Source: Streptomyces coffeae
GTDB taxonomy: Bacteria > Actinomycetota > Actinomycetes > Streptomycetales > Streptomycetaceae
Length of the DNA: 64,000 nt
NCBI RefSeq assembly: GCF_016741875.1
Contig: NZ_JAERRF010000020.1
Coordinates: 1-64,000, forward strand
Direction of reading: 5' to 3'
Below are positions 1 through 9,469 of this stretch, piece after piece (positions within the stretch are counted from its first letter, which is position 1; each line of letters opens with the position of its first letter). The translations under genes were made by a program, and so were the position numbers. The notes beneath the pieces are model-generated. The model had not been told where the DNA came from. It did not search any database and worked only from the letters and a program-made list of their open reading frames with translations.

Positions 1-348
1 TTCGGCTTTCCCTGCCCCGCTCCGAGGGAAGCCGGATTCCTCCCCAGGCTGAAGCCTGGGGCATCCTCCGGGAGATTCGGTGAACAGTCGGATCTCGTTG
101 CAGTGAGCGGGATCAGCGTCTGGGGCGGGATGGCGGGCGTGTTCGTCGGGGACTGTGCAGGACGTCAGTGCTGGCTCGCGTCGGCGCTCATGAACCCGGG
201 CGGGTAGCTCGATGGCGAGGTCGTACCACCACACGCCCGAGGGGTCCCGGCACCCACCGACCACCATCGCTGTCAGGTGCTGACCGTCCGGAAGCGTGAC
301 GTCGGCCAACGGGGCAGCGTCCGGTGTGCGATCGCCCTCATCATCCAT
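1..348 (-). CDS. Unknown protein, partial (runs off the window start)
   Basis: An open frame on the minus strand starts at an ATG ending at 348 and runs off the left edge without a stop. The first 116 residues begin MDDEGDRTPDAAPL and contain the stretch GVWWYDLAIELP, a composition seen in small unknown streptomycete proteins that often lie near mobile elements. I recognise no catalytic motif. The last visible part crosses a 9-bp inverted repeat (42-61), so the 3' end may be mobile-element sequence rather than native gene. No strong ribosome binding site is visible before the ATG, and the start is tentative. Function unknown; the call rests on codon bias and the open frame. Confidence 0.4.
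   Translation of the reverse strand, partial: MDDEGDRTPDAAPLADVTLPDGQHLTAMVVGGCRDPSGVWWYDLAIELPARVHERRREPALTSCTVPDEHARHPAPDADPAHCNEIRLFTESPGGCPRLQPGEESGFPRSGAGKAE
42..61. repeat. Short perfect hairpin, possible IS200/IS605-type end
   Basis: CCCCAGGCT, two bases, then AGCCTGGGG form a perfect 9-bp stem. Hairpins of this type mark the ends of IS200/IS605-family elements in streptomycetes, but no transposase is visible beside it in this window. It could also be an ordinary terminator stem. Confidence 0.35.
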
Positions 349-479
349 CAGGGAGTCGAGGCGGCGTCGGGCGCCGCGATGTGCTGGAGTGCCTCCGCAA
401 ACGTCCGGCTTCACCACCCCACATCACATCTCCGACTCCCCCGGGTCACATTGACGACTCCCTCGGGCTGGGTGCTCCC

Positions 480-721
480 CACCGGCGCCTGGGAGAAATT
501 CTGATCCACCGCACGACGCTCTACTACCGACTGACGCAGATCGAGAACAGCACCGGATGGGACCTGGAGAACGGCCGCACCGGCTCACCCTGCACCTGGT
601 GCTGAAGATGCAGCGCCTCCTCGACAGCGGCATCCCGGCACTCCTACGAGGAGAGGACAAGCGAGGGCAAAGTTCCTCACGCCTCGCGATTCCCGTTGTG
701 ATGCCGAGTGCCTGGGCCTGA
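480..721 (+). pseudogene. PucR/CdaR-type regulator remnant (C-terminal HTH)
   Basis: The peptide IHRTTLYYRLTQIENSTGW, followed after a frame change near 570 by LTLHLVLKMQRLL, is the C-terminal helix-turn-helix of PucR/CdaR-family activators, which usually ends a protein of 400 or more residues. Here only about 60 residues of the family remain and they are split between two frames, so the gene is a remnant. PucR-family proteins often control amino-acid, purine or aromatic catabolism, which would fit the adjacent catabolic operon, but that link is inference. The remaining stretch to about 880 shows no recognisable gene. Confidence 0.6.
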
Positions 722-882
722 CGGGCCGTCGCCCTCGTCGCCTCGGCGGCCGCACGGGGAGACCGAGGTCTGCGTGCAGGGTGAAGGAGAGCGTGTCGGA
801 ACCATCGGTGACCTGGATTAGGGCGTCGTCAAGTAGTGGCTCCGTGAGAGATGTGGGGGATCCTCGGACGAGGTGCAGGGCT

Positions 883-2496
883 TCAGATTCGGCCGTCGTA
901 GGCGTGGCGCGGCAGCCTGCAGGAGATGACGCTAAACACGGATGCGGTGAGCGCCTGTTCGATGGCCGCGGCCAGTTCCTCGCGGGAATCGACGTCGAAT
1001 CCGAGGCCGCCAAGCGAACGGCCCACGGCGGCGAAGTCGGTACCGAGGAAGTCGACGCCGAGGTTCGGCTGTCCGTTGGCGCGTTGCTTGATCTCGATCA
1101 GGGACAGTGATTCGTCGGCGAAGACGAACACGATGACCAGGGTTTCGGCGTCGCGTGCCGTGGCCAGTTCACCCAGTGTCATCTCCAGGCACGCGTCCCC
1201 CGTGAACACCGCCACGGGGCGCGAGGGGTCGGCCAGTTTGGCGCCGATGCCCAGTGGCAGGGAGCTGCCCATGGTGCACAGCCCTGACGATTGCATGAGC
1301 GTTCGCGGTTCGAAGCAGGTCCAGGTCTGGCTGAGCAGGATGCGGTGTGCTCCGCTGTCGACCGAGGCGATGGTGTCAGGCGGAAGCATACGGCGGGCGA
1401 CATCGACAACGGCGGCTGGTCCCCACGGTTCGTCGAGGCGGTAGATGTGCGCGAGCTGATGCTTGACGCGGGCCGTCTCGTCGGGCCGCCACGTCGAGGA
1501 TTTGTCCAGTCCGTCGAACAGTGCCTTGAGGCCGCTTCGGATATCGCCGACGAAACTGTGCGAGGCCTGGTGCATGTAGTGGGTGTTACGGCAGGCGGAG
1601 AATTCGATCACGCGGTGCCGTTCGTCCCACACATTGCGCCACCCTACGCGCATCTCGATGGGGTCGTACCCGGCCAGCAGGATCAGATCCGCGCTCCGGA
1701 CGACGGGCAGCAGCACCTCATCGGCGCGCGGAGACAGGCCTGCGCCACCGAGGACCAGCTCGTGGCGTTCGTCCACGATCCCCTTGGCCTTGTAGGTGGT
1801 GATCAGCGGGATGTCGAACTCGTCGACCAGGCGACGGATCTCGTCCTCGGCGTGGTGGTGCAGTGCCTCAACGCCGGCGATGAGCACCGGTCGGCTTGCC
1901 TCTGCCAGCCACTTCCGGGCCTGCGTGAGTTCGTCCGAAGCCGCCGGCGCGCTCGCGGCGGGCGGAGTGCGGCGGGTTCCCGTCGCAGGCGTTGTTTGCT
2001 GCGTGGCGACGGAGATCGGCACGTCGATGTGCACGGGGCCGGGTGGATCGTCGATCGCGATCGCGATCGCCTTGTCGATCAGCGCCTCGGCCGCCGCGGG
2101 TGTCATGCGCAGCGATGCCTTGGTGATCGGCTTCATCAGCGCCGCGTGGTCGAAAACCTGGTGGCTATAGGTGGCGGCCTCATCCTCGTCGACGCAGCCG
2201 GTGATGAACAGCATCGGCACGCGATCCTGCCAGGCGTTGGCCACGACGTTGGTCGCGTTCGCGACCCCGGGACCGAGCGTCGCGATCAGAACTCCGGGGG
2301 CGCCGCTGCGGTGGAACACGCCCTCGGCCATGAACCCACCCGAGTTCTCGTGTTTGACCAGCGTGAACTTGACACCTGCCTCGTGAATTCCCCGCATGAG
2401 GGCGAGTACCTCGCCACCGGGGATGCCGAATGCGTGCCGGCAGCCTGCTTCGTGCAGCCGTCGGCCGATGACCTGTGCGACTGTGGGAGATGCCAT
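883..2496 (-). CDS. Thiamine-diphosphate-dependent enzyme, acetolactate synthase/decarboxylase family
   Basis: At 537 residues this has the usual length and three-domain plan of the ThDP enzyme family: N-terminal PYR domain (about 1-165), central domain (about 185-320) and C-terminal PP domain (about 350-520). Glu50 in VKHENSGGFMAEG is the glutamate that activates the cofactor. The metal/diphosphate motif starts at GDACLEM (usual form GDG), but the Asn-Asn pair expected about 25 residues later reads Ala-Asp (FVFADESLSL). The family decarboxylates 2-oxo acids or joins them to an acceptor; the substrate is not readable. The start codon touches the stop of the upstream acyl-CoA dehydrogenase gene, so the two are coupled. 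With an aminotransferase in the same operon, it could act on the 2-oxo acid made by transamination (inference). Confidence 0.85.
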   Translation of the reverse strand: MASPTVAQVIGRRLHEAGCRHAFGIPGGEVLALMRGIHEAGVKFTLVKHENSGGFMAEGVFHRSGAPGVLIATLGPGVANATNVVANAWQDRVPMLFITGCVDEDEAATYSHQVFDHAALMKPITKASLRMTPAAAEALIDKAIAIAIDDPPGPVHIDVPISVATQQTTPATGTRRTPPAASAPAASDELTQARKWLAEASRPVLIAGVEALHHHAEDEIRRLVDEFDIPLITTYKAKGIVDERHELVLGGAGLSPRADEVLLPVVRSADLILLAGYDPIEMRVGWRNVWDERHRVIEFSACRNTHYMHQASHSFVGDIRSGLKALFDGLDKSSTWRPDETARVKHQLAHIYRLDEPWGPAAVVDVARRMLPPDTIASVDSGAHRILLSQTWTCFEPRTLMQSSGLCTMGSSLPLGIGAKLADPSRPVAVFTGDACLEMTLGELATARDAETLVIVFVFADESLSLIEIKQRANGQPNLGVDFLGTDFAAVGRSLGGLGFDVDSREELAAAIEQALTASVFSVISCRLPRHAYDGRI

Positions 2497-3716
2497 TACT
2501 CGGCCTTGTCAGGTGAGGGCTTGGGCTTGCGGAGGTAGCCATTGCGCGTTTGGGGCAGCTTCATCCCCAACACTGAACTGGCGAGCTGAGTGCGCAGAAT
2601 CTGCGCGGTACCGCCTGCGATGGTGAACATGCGCGCGTCGCGGACGTGCCGCTCGAGCGGGAGGTCCCTGCCGTAACCAGAGGAACCGTGGATCTGCAGC
2701 GCGTCATTGGTGACCTTGCAGGCCATCTCGGCCGCAAAGATCTTGGCTTGCGCCGCGGACGCCATGTCCGGGAAGTCCCCTTGGCCGCCGCACGCGGCCG
2801 CCCGCAGCAGGTGCCGCGCCGCGGCTATCTGTGTGGCCATGTCGGCCAACATCCACTGCAAGCCCTGGAACTCGGCGATCGGCCGGCCGAACTGATGGCG
2901 GTGCTTGGCGTAGGCGACGGCCTCCTCGAAAGCTCCCTGTGCGATGCCCAGCGCCACCGTCCCCGCGCCTACGCGCTGTGCGTTGTAGGCCTGCATCAGT
3001 TGAGCGAAGCCGCGCTCCAACCCGCCTGGCGGCACGACCAGCATCGACTTGTGAATCATCAGGTCATGGAATTCCAGGTGGGTTTCCGGAATGCCCCGCA
3101 CGCCCATCGCGCGGGTGCGTTTGGTCACCACTATTTCGCCAGGTGAGTTCTCGCCTTCGCGCAGGCAGATGAAGGCGCCGATACCCTGCTCCACACCATC
3201 GTCGACAACGCGGGCGAAGATCAGGTGCAGGCGGGAGACCCCGCCACCGGTGATCCAGTATTTCTCGCCGTTGAGGTAGTAATGCTCGCCGTGCCGGTCG
3301 GCGCGGGTGGTCATCTCGCTGGCGGCGCTTCCTGCTCCCGGTTCCGAGATGCAGATCGCGGGTTTGTCGCCGGCCAGCACGGCAGCGGCGGCGAGGCGGC
3401 GCTGTTCCTCCGTGCCGTAGCGCATGATCGCGCCGATCGCACCCATGTTCGCTTCGACCGTGATGCGGCCCATGGTGGCGCATGCCTTGGCGATTTCCTC
3501 GATGACCAGCACGGTGTCGAGGTAGCTCAACCCACGCCCGCCCAGGCTGGCGGGAATGGTCATGCCCATGAACCCGGCGTCACGCAGCTTGGCCACGTTG
3601 TCCCAGGGGTAGGCCTCCGTGCGGTCGGTTTCCGCCGCCGTCGGCGCGAACTCCCGCCGGGCAAGCTCACGTGCCTGAGCCTGCAAGGCCATCTGCTCGA
3701 AAGTTAGCTCGTACAT
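2496..3716 (-). CDS. Acyl-CoA dehydrogenase family protein
   Basis: A 406-residue protein with the standard acyl-CoA dehydrogenase plan: N-terminal helices, a middle beta domain with the FAD-binding region (GEKYWITGGG), and a C-terminal helical domain (FGRPIAEFQGLQWMLADMA). It would oxidise an acyl-CoA to the 2-enoyl-CoA, passing electrons through FAD to electron-transfer flavoprotein. The C-terminal motif reads TIAGGTAQILR, so the position of the catalytic Glu in the common YEGT motif is Gly. Isovaleryl-CoA dehydrogenase-type members also lack Glu there and carry it elsewhere, so this may be a subfamily trait. The gene overlaps the upstream CoA-transferase gene by 13 bases, consistent with acting on the thioester that enzyme makes. 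Confidence 0.9.
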   Translation of the reverse strand: MYELTFEQMALQAQARELARREFAPTAAETDRTEAYPWDNVAKLRDAGFMGMTIPASLGGRGLSYLDTVLVIEEIAKACATMGRITVEANMGAIGAIMRYGTEEQRRLAAAAVLAGDKPAICISEPGAGSAASEMTTRADRHGEHYYLNGEKYWITGGGVSRLHLIFARVVDDGVEQGIGAFICLREGENSPGEIVVTKRTRAMGVRGIPETHLEFHDLMIHKSMLVVPPGGLERGFAQLMQAYNAQRVGAGTVALGIAQGAFEEAVAYAKHRHQFGRPIAEFQGLQWMLADMATQIAAARHLLRAAACGGQGDFPDMASAAQAKIFAAEMACKVTNDALQIHGSSGYGRDLPLERHVRDARMFTIAGGTAQILRTQLASSVLGMKLPQTRNGYLRKPKPSPDKAE

Positions 3717-4933
3717 GACTCACCTTTGTGGGCAGTGGTCGACGGCCCGGACCGAAGCCAGTCGTCGAGGACCTGGTCGCGGTGTTCGTTCAAGCGCGGC
3801 GGAACCCGCCGGTATGTGGGCGGCGTGGCAGACATCCGCAGCGGGTTGGCCAACAGCGTGATCTCGCGGGCTTCGGCCCAGTCACACGGCATGCGCACCT
3901 CGGCACCACGGGCCACCACATGCGGATCGGCGAAGACCTCGGCCAGGTCGTTGACCGGACCGCACGGCACGCCCACGGCTTGAAGCTCGTCCAGCCAGCG
4001 GCTGCGAGGTCGTGCTCGTAGTCGCTGCGCGACGCGCGCGCACAGCTCCTCGCGGTGCGCCACACGCTCAGGATTGGTGGCAAAGCGGCTGTCGGTGGCA
4101 AGTTCGTCCGCGCCGGCGACCGTGCAGAAACGAGCGAACTGCGAGTCGTTGCCCACTGCGAGGATCATCGGCGCGTCACTGGTGTCGAACACCTGGTACG
4201 GCACGATGTTGGGGTGTCCGTTGCCCAGGCGCCTGGGCACTGTCCGAGACAGCAGGTAGTTGGTGCCCGCGTTGGCCAGCCACGCGATCTGCGTGTCCAT
4301 CAACGAGATGTCGATGTACTGCCCGGCACCGCTGGCCTGCCGGTGGTGCAGGGCGGCCAGAATGCCTGCGACCGCATACATGCCCGTCATCACGTCGGCG
4401 ATGCCGACGCCGGTCTTCATCGGTTCACCGTCCGGCTCACCCGTCAGGCTCATGATCCCGCCCATGCCCTGGATCAGGAAGTCGTAGCCGGGCCGGTCCG
4501 CGTAGGCTCCCGTCTGCCCGAAACCGGTGATCGAGCAGTAGATCAGGCGCGGATGCCGCCCCCGAAGCTGGTCATAGGCCAACCCGTAGCGCGCGAGGCT
4601 GCCCGGTTTGTGGTTTTCCACCAGCACATCCGCGCGCGTGACGAGTTCGAGCACCAGCTCGCGTCCCGCTGGACTGGCCAGGTCGATGGCGATCGAGCGC
4701 TTGTTGCGGTTGGCGCACAGGTAGTAGGCACTTTCCGCGGTTGGCCGACCGTCGACGCCGGGGACATAGGGAGGGCCCCACCGGCGGGTGTCGTCGCCTT
4801 CGCCAGGCTTCTCGACTTTCACCACGTCCGCTCCGAGGTCCCCGAGCAACTGGGTCGCGGTCGGGCCGGCAAGGATCCGGGAAAGGTCCAGAACTCGCAC
4901 TCCGGCGAGAGCCTCGGGCGGCAAGCCGTTCAT
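3704..4933 (-). CDS. Class III CoA-transferase (CaiB/BaiF family)
   Basis: At 409 residues this matches the length of class III CoA-transferases, which move CoA between carboxylic acids through an aspartyl anhydride and form interlocked dimers. The N-terminal signature VLDLSRILAGPTATQLLGDL and the catalytic region GYDFLIQGMGGIMSLTGEPD with GVGIADVMTGMYA are clear. Its job here is probably to activate the acid that the downstream acyl-CoA dehydrogenase then oxidises (inference from gene order). It overlaps the aminotransferase gene by four bases (ATGA) and the dehydrogenase gene by 13, so all four genes of this operon are probably translated together. The acid is not identifiable. Confidence 0.92.
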   Translation of the reverse strand: MNGLPPEALAGVRVLDLSRILAGPTATQLLGDLGADVVKVEKPGEGDDTRRWGPPYVPGVDGRPTAESAYYLCANRNKRSIAIDLASPAGRELVLELVTRADVLVENHKPGSLARYGLAYDQLRGRHPRLIYCSITGFGQTGAYADRPGYDFLIQGMGGIMSLTGEPDGEPMKTGVGIADVMTGMYAVAGILAALHHRQASGAGQYIDISLMDTQIAWLANAGTNYLLSRTVPRRLGNGHPNIVPYQVFDTSDAPMILAVGNDSQFARFCTVAGADELATDSRFATNPERVAHREELCARVAQRLRARPRSRWLDELQAVGVPCGPVNDLAEVFADPHVVARGAEVRMPCDWAEAREITLLANPLRMSATPPTYRRVPPRLNEHRDQVLDDWLRSGPSTTAHKGESCTS

Positions 4934-6129
4934 GACAGCCGCTCCAGCGCGGCGGCCAGCCGGTCGGCGGCCAGGTGCAGCCTGTCATCCGAGGTCGCAT
5001 AGGACAGCCGGATGAAGCCGGGCATACCGAAGCCGGAACCGGGGACGACGGCCACGCCTTCGTCGAGCAGGTATGAGGCGAACACGACGTCGTCGCTGAT
5101 CATCCGGCCGTCCGGCGCGGTGCGCCCGAGAAACGCTCGCACGTCGGGGAACAGATAGAAGGCGCCGTTCGGGCGGGGTGCGCGCAGCCCATGGATCCCG
5201 GCGAACCGCTCGAGCAGCAGATCGCGGCGGTGCTGGAAGACCTGACAACGGCGCCGTACCTCGTCCTGCGGCCCGTCGAGCGCGGCTGCTGCCGCAGCCT
5301 GCGACACCGAGGACGTGTGCGAATTGATCTGCATTTGGATCTTGGTCATCGCCTCGACCAGGGCACGCGGCCCGCACGCGTAGCCGACGCGCCAACCGGT
5401 CATCGCATACGCTTTCGAAACCCCGTTGACGGTCAGGATGCGGTGGCGCAGGTCGGGTGCGATCTCAGCCAGTGTCGCGAAGCGCGTGCCGTCGAAGAGG
5501 ATGTGCTCATAGATGTCGTCACTCAGGATCAGGAAGTCTCGGTGATGGCTGCGGCGTACCACCTCGGCGAAGGCGAGCAACTGCTCGGCGGTGTAAGCGG
5601 TGCCGGAGGGATTGCTCGGCGAGTTCAGCACCAGCCACTTCGTTCGCGCGGTGATCGCAGCCGCCAGCGCCTGCGGCTGTGCTGCGTAGCCGGTATCCGG
5701 TGAGGTCTCCAGTGCCCTCAGCACGCCGCCGTTCATGCCGACGATGTCGGCATAGGACGCCCAATAGGGCGCCGGGATCAGGACCTCGTCACCGGGGGTG
5801 AGGGTGGCCAGGAACGCCTGGTAGATCACCTGTTTGGCTCCGCAGCCCACGGTGACGTCGGCAGCGGTGCACGGGATGCCGTTGTGGCCCTGGAACTTGC
5901 GGACGATCGCCTCCCGCAAAGGCACCGAACCGTTGATCGGGGTATACCGGGTTTGGCCTGCGGCGATCGCCCGGACCGCGGCCTCGCCGACATGTTCGGG
6001 TGTGGGGAAGTCCGGCTCACCGAGCGTCATGTCGACTACGCTGCGGCCCGCGCGTACCGCCTGCCGGGTCTGCTCTGCCATCACCTGGATCGGTGACGGC
6101 CGCAGCTTGCTGAGCGTGGTGGAGAACAT
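4930..6129 (-). CDS. Pyridoxal-phosphate aminotransferase, class I/II
   Basis: A 399-residue fold-type I aminotransferase of the aspartate/aromatic group. Visible marks are the cofactor-loop region CGAKQVIYQAFLA, NSPSNPSGTAYT, the Asp of LSDDIYEHILFD that contacts the PLP ring, and the Schiff-base lysine in VNGVSKAYAMTGWRVGY (about residue 240). The C-terminal Arg for the substrate carboxylate is in GFIRLSYATS. It is the first gene of a four-gene minus-strand operon and diverges from a LysR regulator. By family it converts an amino acid to its 2-oxo acid; the neighbours suggest the product enters CoA-dependent degradation. The amino acid cannot be told from sequence. Confidence 0.92.
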   Translation of the reverse strand: MFSTTLSKLRPSPIQVMAEQTRQAVRAGRSVVDMTLGEPDFPTPEHVGEAAVRAIAAGQTRYTPINGSVPLREAIVRKFQGHNGIPCTAADVTVGCGAKQVIYQAFLATLTPGDEVLIPAPYWASYADIVGMNGGVLRALETSPDTGYAAQPQALAAAITARTKWLVLNSPSNPSGTAYTAEQLLAFAEVVRRSHHRDFLILSDDIYEHILFDGTRFATLAEIAPDLRHRILTVNGVSKAYAMTGWRVGYACGPRALVEAMTKIQMQINSHTSSVSQAAAAAALDGPQDEVRRRCQVFQHRRDLLLERFAGIHGLRAPRPNGAFYLFPDVRAFLGRTAPDGRMISDDVVFASYLLDEGVAVVPGSGFGMPGFIRLSYATSDDRLHLAADRLAAALERLS

Positions 6130-6212
6130 GAAAGACAGGACTCCTTTGTGCTACGCCGAGCCCAGTTGTGGACTGACAACTCGCAGCCTAGGATTCAGGT
6201 CCCTCATCAACA

Positions 6213-6229
6213 ATTGAAGTTGGATTCAA
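6213..6229. promoter_or_regulatory. Candidate LysR-type operator
   Basis: In the roughly 100-base gap between the divergent aminotransferase and LysR genes, TTGAA and TTCAA form an inverted repeat spaced by six bases, close to the LysR start codon. LysR proteins usually bind a T-N11-A dyad between themselves and the divergent target operon. The position fits, but the dyad is short and the assignment is inference. Confidence 0.35.
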
Positions 6230-6230
6230 C

Positions 6231-7127
6231 ATGAAGGGTCCCGGTGCGTTCCCGACGCTCAAGCAATTGAACCTGTTCCTGGCCCTGGTCAACTCCGACA
6301 CCATTGCGAGCGCCGGGGCCAGTCTCGGCATGACCTCGTCAGCCACCAGTCACGCGCTGCGGGCACTCGAAGCCACTCTCGGGACGGCAGTCGTCGACCG
6401 CAACGCACCCGGCGTCGAGCTGACTTACGCCGGGCAGCAGATCCTCCCCCACGTCCGCGACGTCTTCGCGGCGCTGCAGTTGATCCAGACCACCGCAGCC
6501 GCCAGCGCGGGCTTGAAAGCCGGCCTGCTGCGGATCGGCTCGTTCGGCGCCAGCTCCTCACTCACCCTGCTCCCGCCGCTGCTCGCCGGGTTCCGGAAGC
6601 GCTACCCGGGAGTCGAGGTGTACGTGACCGAGAAGACCGACCTCGAAATCGAGCAGGACCTGACCGAGCGGCGCATCGAGATCGGCGTGGTCACCCTGCC
6701 GAAACCGCAGTTCGACACCCTGCCGCTGGCCGTCGACGATATGGTCGCGGTCGTCCCGGAGCGGCACGAGCTCGCCGACACCGACCCCATCGACCTGCGT
6801 GACCTGGGGCAGCATCCCGTCATCCTCACCCACGCCGGCTCCCAGGAGCTGATCGCCCGCATGTTCACCCGCGCGGGCATCCAGCCGAAGGTGACGCACG
6901 AACTGCAGCAGCTGATCTCGCTCCTCGAGTTCGTGGCTCAGGGGCACGGCGTCTCGATCGTGGCATCGCTTGCTCTTCCCGACCACCATGACGGCGTCGT
7001 CTACCGCAGGATCACCCCACGCTCATCACGACGAGTCGGCCTGGCATGTCTCAACGAGGGACGGCTCTCCCCTGCGGCGGCGGCACTGTGGCGTCAGGCT
7101 CGAACCATGCACACTCGCGCGGAGTGA
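6231..7127 (+). CDS. LysR-family transcriptional regulator
   Basis: A 298-residue protein with the LysR plan: N-terminal winged helix-turn-helix (about 8-65, TIASAGASLGMTSSATSHALRALE split over helix and turn), a linker helix, and a C-terminal effector-binding domain (about 95-295, beginning LLRIGSFGASSSLTLLPPLL). It is transcribed divergently from the aminotransferase / CoA-transferase / acyl-CoA dehydrogenase / ThDP-enzyme operon, the usual arrangement when a LysR protein controls its neighbour in response to a pathway metabolite. No effector can be named. The following 260 bases to 7387 hold no recognisable gene and probably include the left edge of the next mobile element. Confidence 0.9.
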   Translation: MKGPGAFPTLKQLNLFLALVNSDTIASAGASLGMTSSATSHALRALEATLGTAVVDRNAPGVELTYAGQQILPHVRDVFAALQLIQTTAAASAGLKAGLLRIGSFGASSSLTLLPPLLAGFRKRYPGVEVYVTEKTDLEIEQDLTERRIEIGVVTLPKPQFDTLPLAVDDMVAVVPERHELADTDPIDLRDLGQHPVILTHAGSQELIARMFTRAGIQPKVTHELQQLISLLEFVAQGHGVSIVASLALPDHHDGVVYRRITPRSSRRVGLACLNEGRLSPAAAALWRQARTMHTRAE

Positions 7128-7387
7128 GCACCGCCGGTTCACCGTCGAAATCAGCGCCGCGAGCGAGACCAGCCTGGCAAGTAGCGTCGACAGCGCACCC
7201 AGCAGGAGCCCACGGCGGCTGGTACTCACAGCTACCGGAACCGCACCGCACCACACCGGCAGTGCGCTTGCCGGAAATCTCATCCGCCCTGGTGGGGTCC
7301 GGTGCATCGGGTTTCCCCAAACTTGTGCGCGGGCGCTCGAGCCGATGCTCTCGCGCAGTTGCCGTCAGCGCGTCATGATGATCGATC

Positions 7388-8272
7388 GTGCTGCTGCGAC
7401 TGGCTTACCTGGGTGTGTCGAACGCGTTTGCGATGCTTGGCCTGCTGCCGATGACCGACCGGGACAAGGGCGCCGAGATCCTCGCCCTGCGCCACCAGAT
7501 CACCGTGCTGGAACGCCAACTCGGCAAGGACAAGATCCGGTTCACGCCGAGCGGTCGGGCGTTCCTGACGGCGTTGCTGCACCGGCTGCCACTGCGCGTC
7601 CTGCGAAGGTTACGGCTGTTCGTACGCCCCGACACGGTACTGCGTTGGCACCGCGACCTCGTCGCACGCCGCCATGTGCGGCCTCCTGCCGGCCCAAACG
7701 CCCGGGACGGCCGCGCACAGTGCGCTCCATCCGTGTCCTGGTGCTGCGCCTGGCGAAGGAGAACCCGAGCTGGGGGTACAGACGTCTACACGGGGAGCTG
7801 CTCGTGCTGAGGGTGAAGGTGGGCGCGTCCACCGTCTGGGAGATCCTGAAGGAGGCCGGCATCGACCCGGCGCCCGAGCGGAACTCCAGCACCTGGGCCA
7901 ACTTCCTTCGCTCCCAGGCTGATGCCCTGCTGGCCTGCGACTTCATGGAAACCGTCACCCCGTCGGGGATGCGGATGTACGTGCTCGCGATGATCGAACA
8001 CGGCAGTCGCCGGATCCGCATCCTGGGCGCCACCACGCATCCGAGCGCATCCTGGGTAGCGCAAGCAGCGAAGAACCTCGTCATGGACCTCGAAGACCTC
8101 GGCTGCCGGGCACAGTTCATGATCCGGGACAGAGACGGGAAGTTCCCGACCTCTTCGGTACCGTCCTCAAGGAGGCGTGGATCGAAGTCGTCCTCAGCGG
8201 CATCCAGATGCCAAGGATGAACTCGATCATGGAAAGGTGGATACAGACCTGTCGCCGCGAGCTCCTTGCACG
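7388..8272 (+). pseudogene. Integrase-type (rve fold) transposase, frameshifted and truncated
   Basis: The N-terminal part (AEILALRHQITVLERQLGK) and the catalytic part are in different frames. The catalytic Asp residues are in LLACDFMETVTPSG and MIRDRDGKF, and the Glu region in MPRMNSIMERWIQTCRREL. Frame changes occur near 7675 and 8140. The protein stops short of the family's usual C terminus because an IS256-type gene begins about 80 bases further on. The family is the DDE integrase-core transposase type common in Streptomyces (IS3/IS481-like). Two other fragments of the same family lie at 11466-11722 and 18519-18910. Inactive by inspection. Confidence 0.8.
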
Positions 8273-8369
8273 GATGAGGTTTCCGGCTAGGGCAATGACG
8301 CCGGCATAGATGAACGGCCACCGGCTGATCCTTCAAGACGACCAAGTCTTTGAAGGAGAGATCAGCACG

Positions 8370-9467
8370 ATGACCGCACCTGACAGTGTGCCCCTGCACG
8401 CCCTCACCGAAGACAATCTCGCCGCGGCGAGTCCGGACCTGTTGCGCACGATGGTCAAGACGTTCGCCGATGCGCTGATGTCCGCGGAGGCCGACGACCT
8501 CTACGGCGCCGAATACGGGCAGGTCAGTGACGAACGTGTCAACCACCGCAACGGCTACCGCCCTCGCGAGTGGGGCACCCGGGCCAGCACGTCGAACTCG
8601 CCATCCCCAAGCTGAGGCAGGGAATCGAAGTCCCAGGTCAGCGCGATAGCCAAGCACCTCGACGAACAGGTCGCCGCGTTCCGTAACCGGCCACTGGACG
8701 CCGGCCCATATGCGTTCGTCTGGGTCGACGCCCTGACCCAGAAGGTCCGCGAGGGAGGCCGGATCATCAACATCCACTCGCTGATCGCGGTCGGCGTCAA
8801 CGCCGGCGGCCACCGCGAGATCCTCGGCATCGACGTCGCCACCGCCGAGGACAGCGCCGGCTGGCTCGCCTTCCTGCGCTCACTGATCGCCCGCCGCCTG
8901 GGCGGCGTCCAGCTCGTCATCTCCGACACGCACACCGGGCTGGTGAATGCGATCGGCGCCACCCTGCCTGGCGCCTCGTGGCAGAGATGCCGCACCCACT
9001 ACGCCCGAAATCTGCTCTGCCAGGTCCCCAAGTCCGCTCAGCCGTGGGTCGCGACCCTGCTGCGGACGGTCTTCGAACAGCCGGATACTGACACGGTCCA
9101 CGCCCAGATGACACACGTGATGGCCGCCTTGGAGGCCAAGTTCCCCAAAGTGCCGCCGACCACTTGGACGCCGCCCGGTCGGACCTACTGGCGTTCACCG
9201 CCTTCCCGCGCGAGATCTGGCGGCAGATCTGGTCGAACAACCCGCAAGAACACCTGAACAAGGAGATCCGCCGCCATCGATGTCGTCGGGATCTTCCCCG
9301 ATCGCGCGGCCGTGATCCGCGTGGTCGGCGCCGTGCTGACCGAGCAGAACGACGAAAGGACCGAAGCCCGCCGTTACATGGGCCGCGAACTCCTTGCCAA
9401 GATCCGCCTCCACCCGATCGACGGAGAAAACGTCGATCCCGCCCTGCCCACCGAACTCACCGCATAG
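8370..9467 (+). pseudogene. IS256-family (Mutator) transposase, frameshifted
   Basis: The start has a good ribosome binding site (GAAGGAG) before ATG at 8370, and the N terminus MTAPDSVPLHALTEDNLAA is typical of streptomycete IS256 transposases. Catalytic residues are visible in FVWVDALTQKVREGG (Asp), LVISDTHTGLVNAIG (Asp) and NNPQEHLNKEIRR (Glu). The reading frame changes near 8580, 9165 and 9270, so no full-length protein (about 400 residues) can be made. The last 59 bases of this gene are repeated at 11391-11449, on the far side of the dioxygenase/AraC pair. Confidence 0.85.
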
Positions 9468-9469
9468 CC
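9411..9469 (+). repeat. IS256 3' end, copy 1 of a direct repeat
   Basis: These 59 bases form the 3' end of the IS256-type transposase, from CACCCGATCGACGGAG to the stop codon region. They recur in the same orientation at 11391-11449 with two mismatches. The two copies bracket the dioxygenase and AraC genes. Confidence 0.85.

Noticed and set aside
585..1013. Minus-strand frame downstream of the ThDP enzyme
   Set aside because: Part of it overlaps the ThDP gene in another frame. The remainder (TEPLLDDALIQVTDGSDTLS) looks somewhat protein-like but has no family match I can defend.
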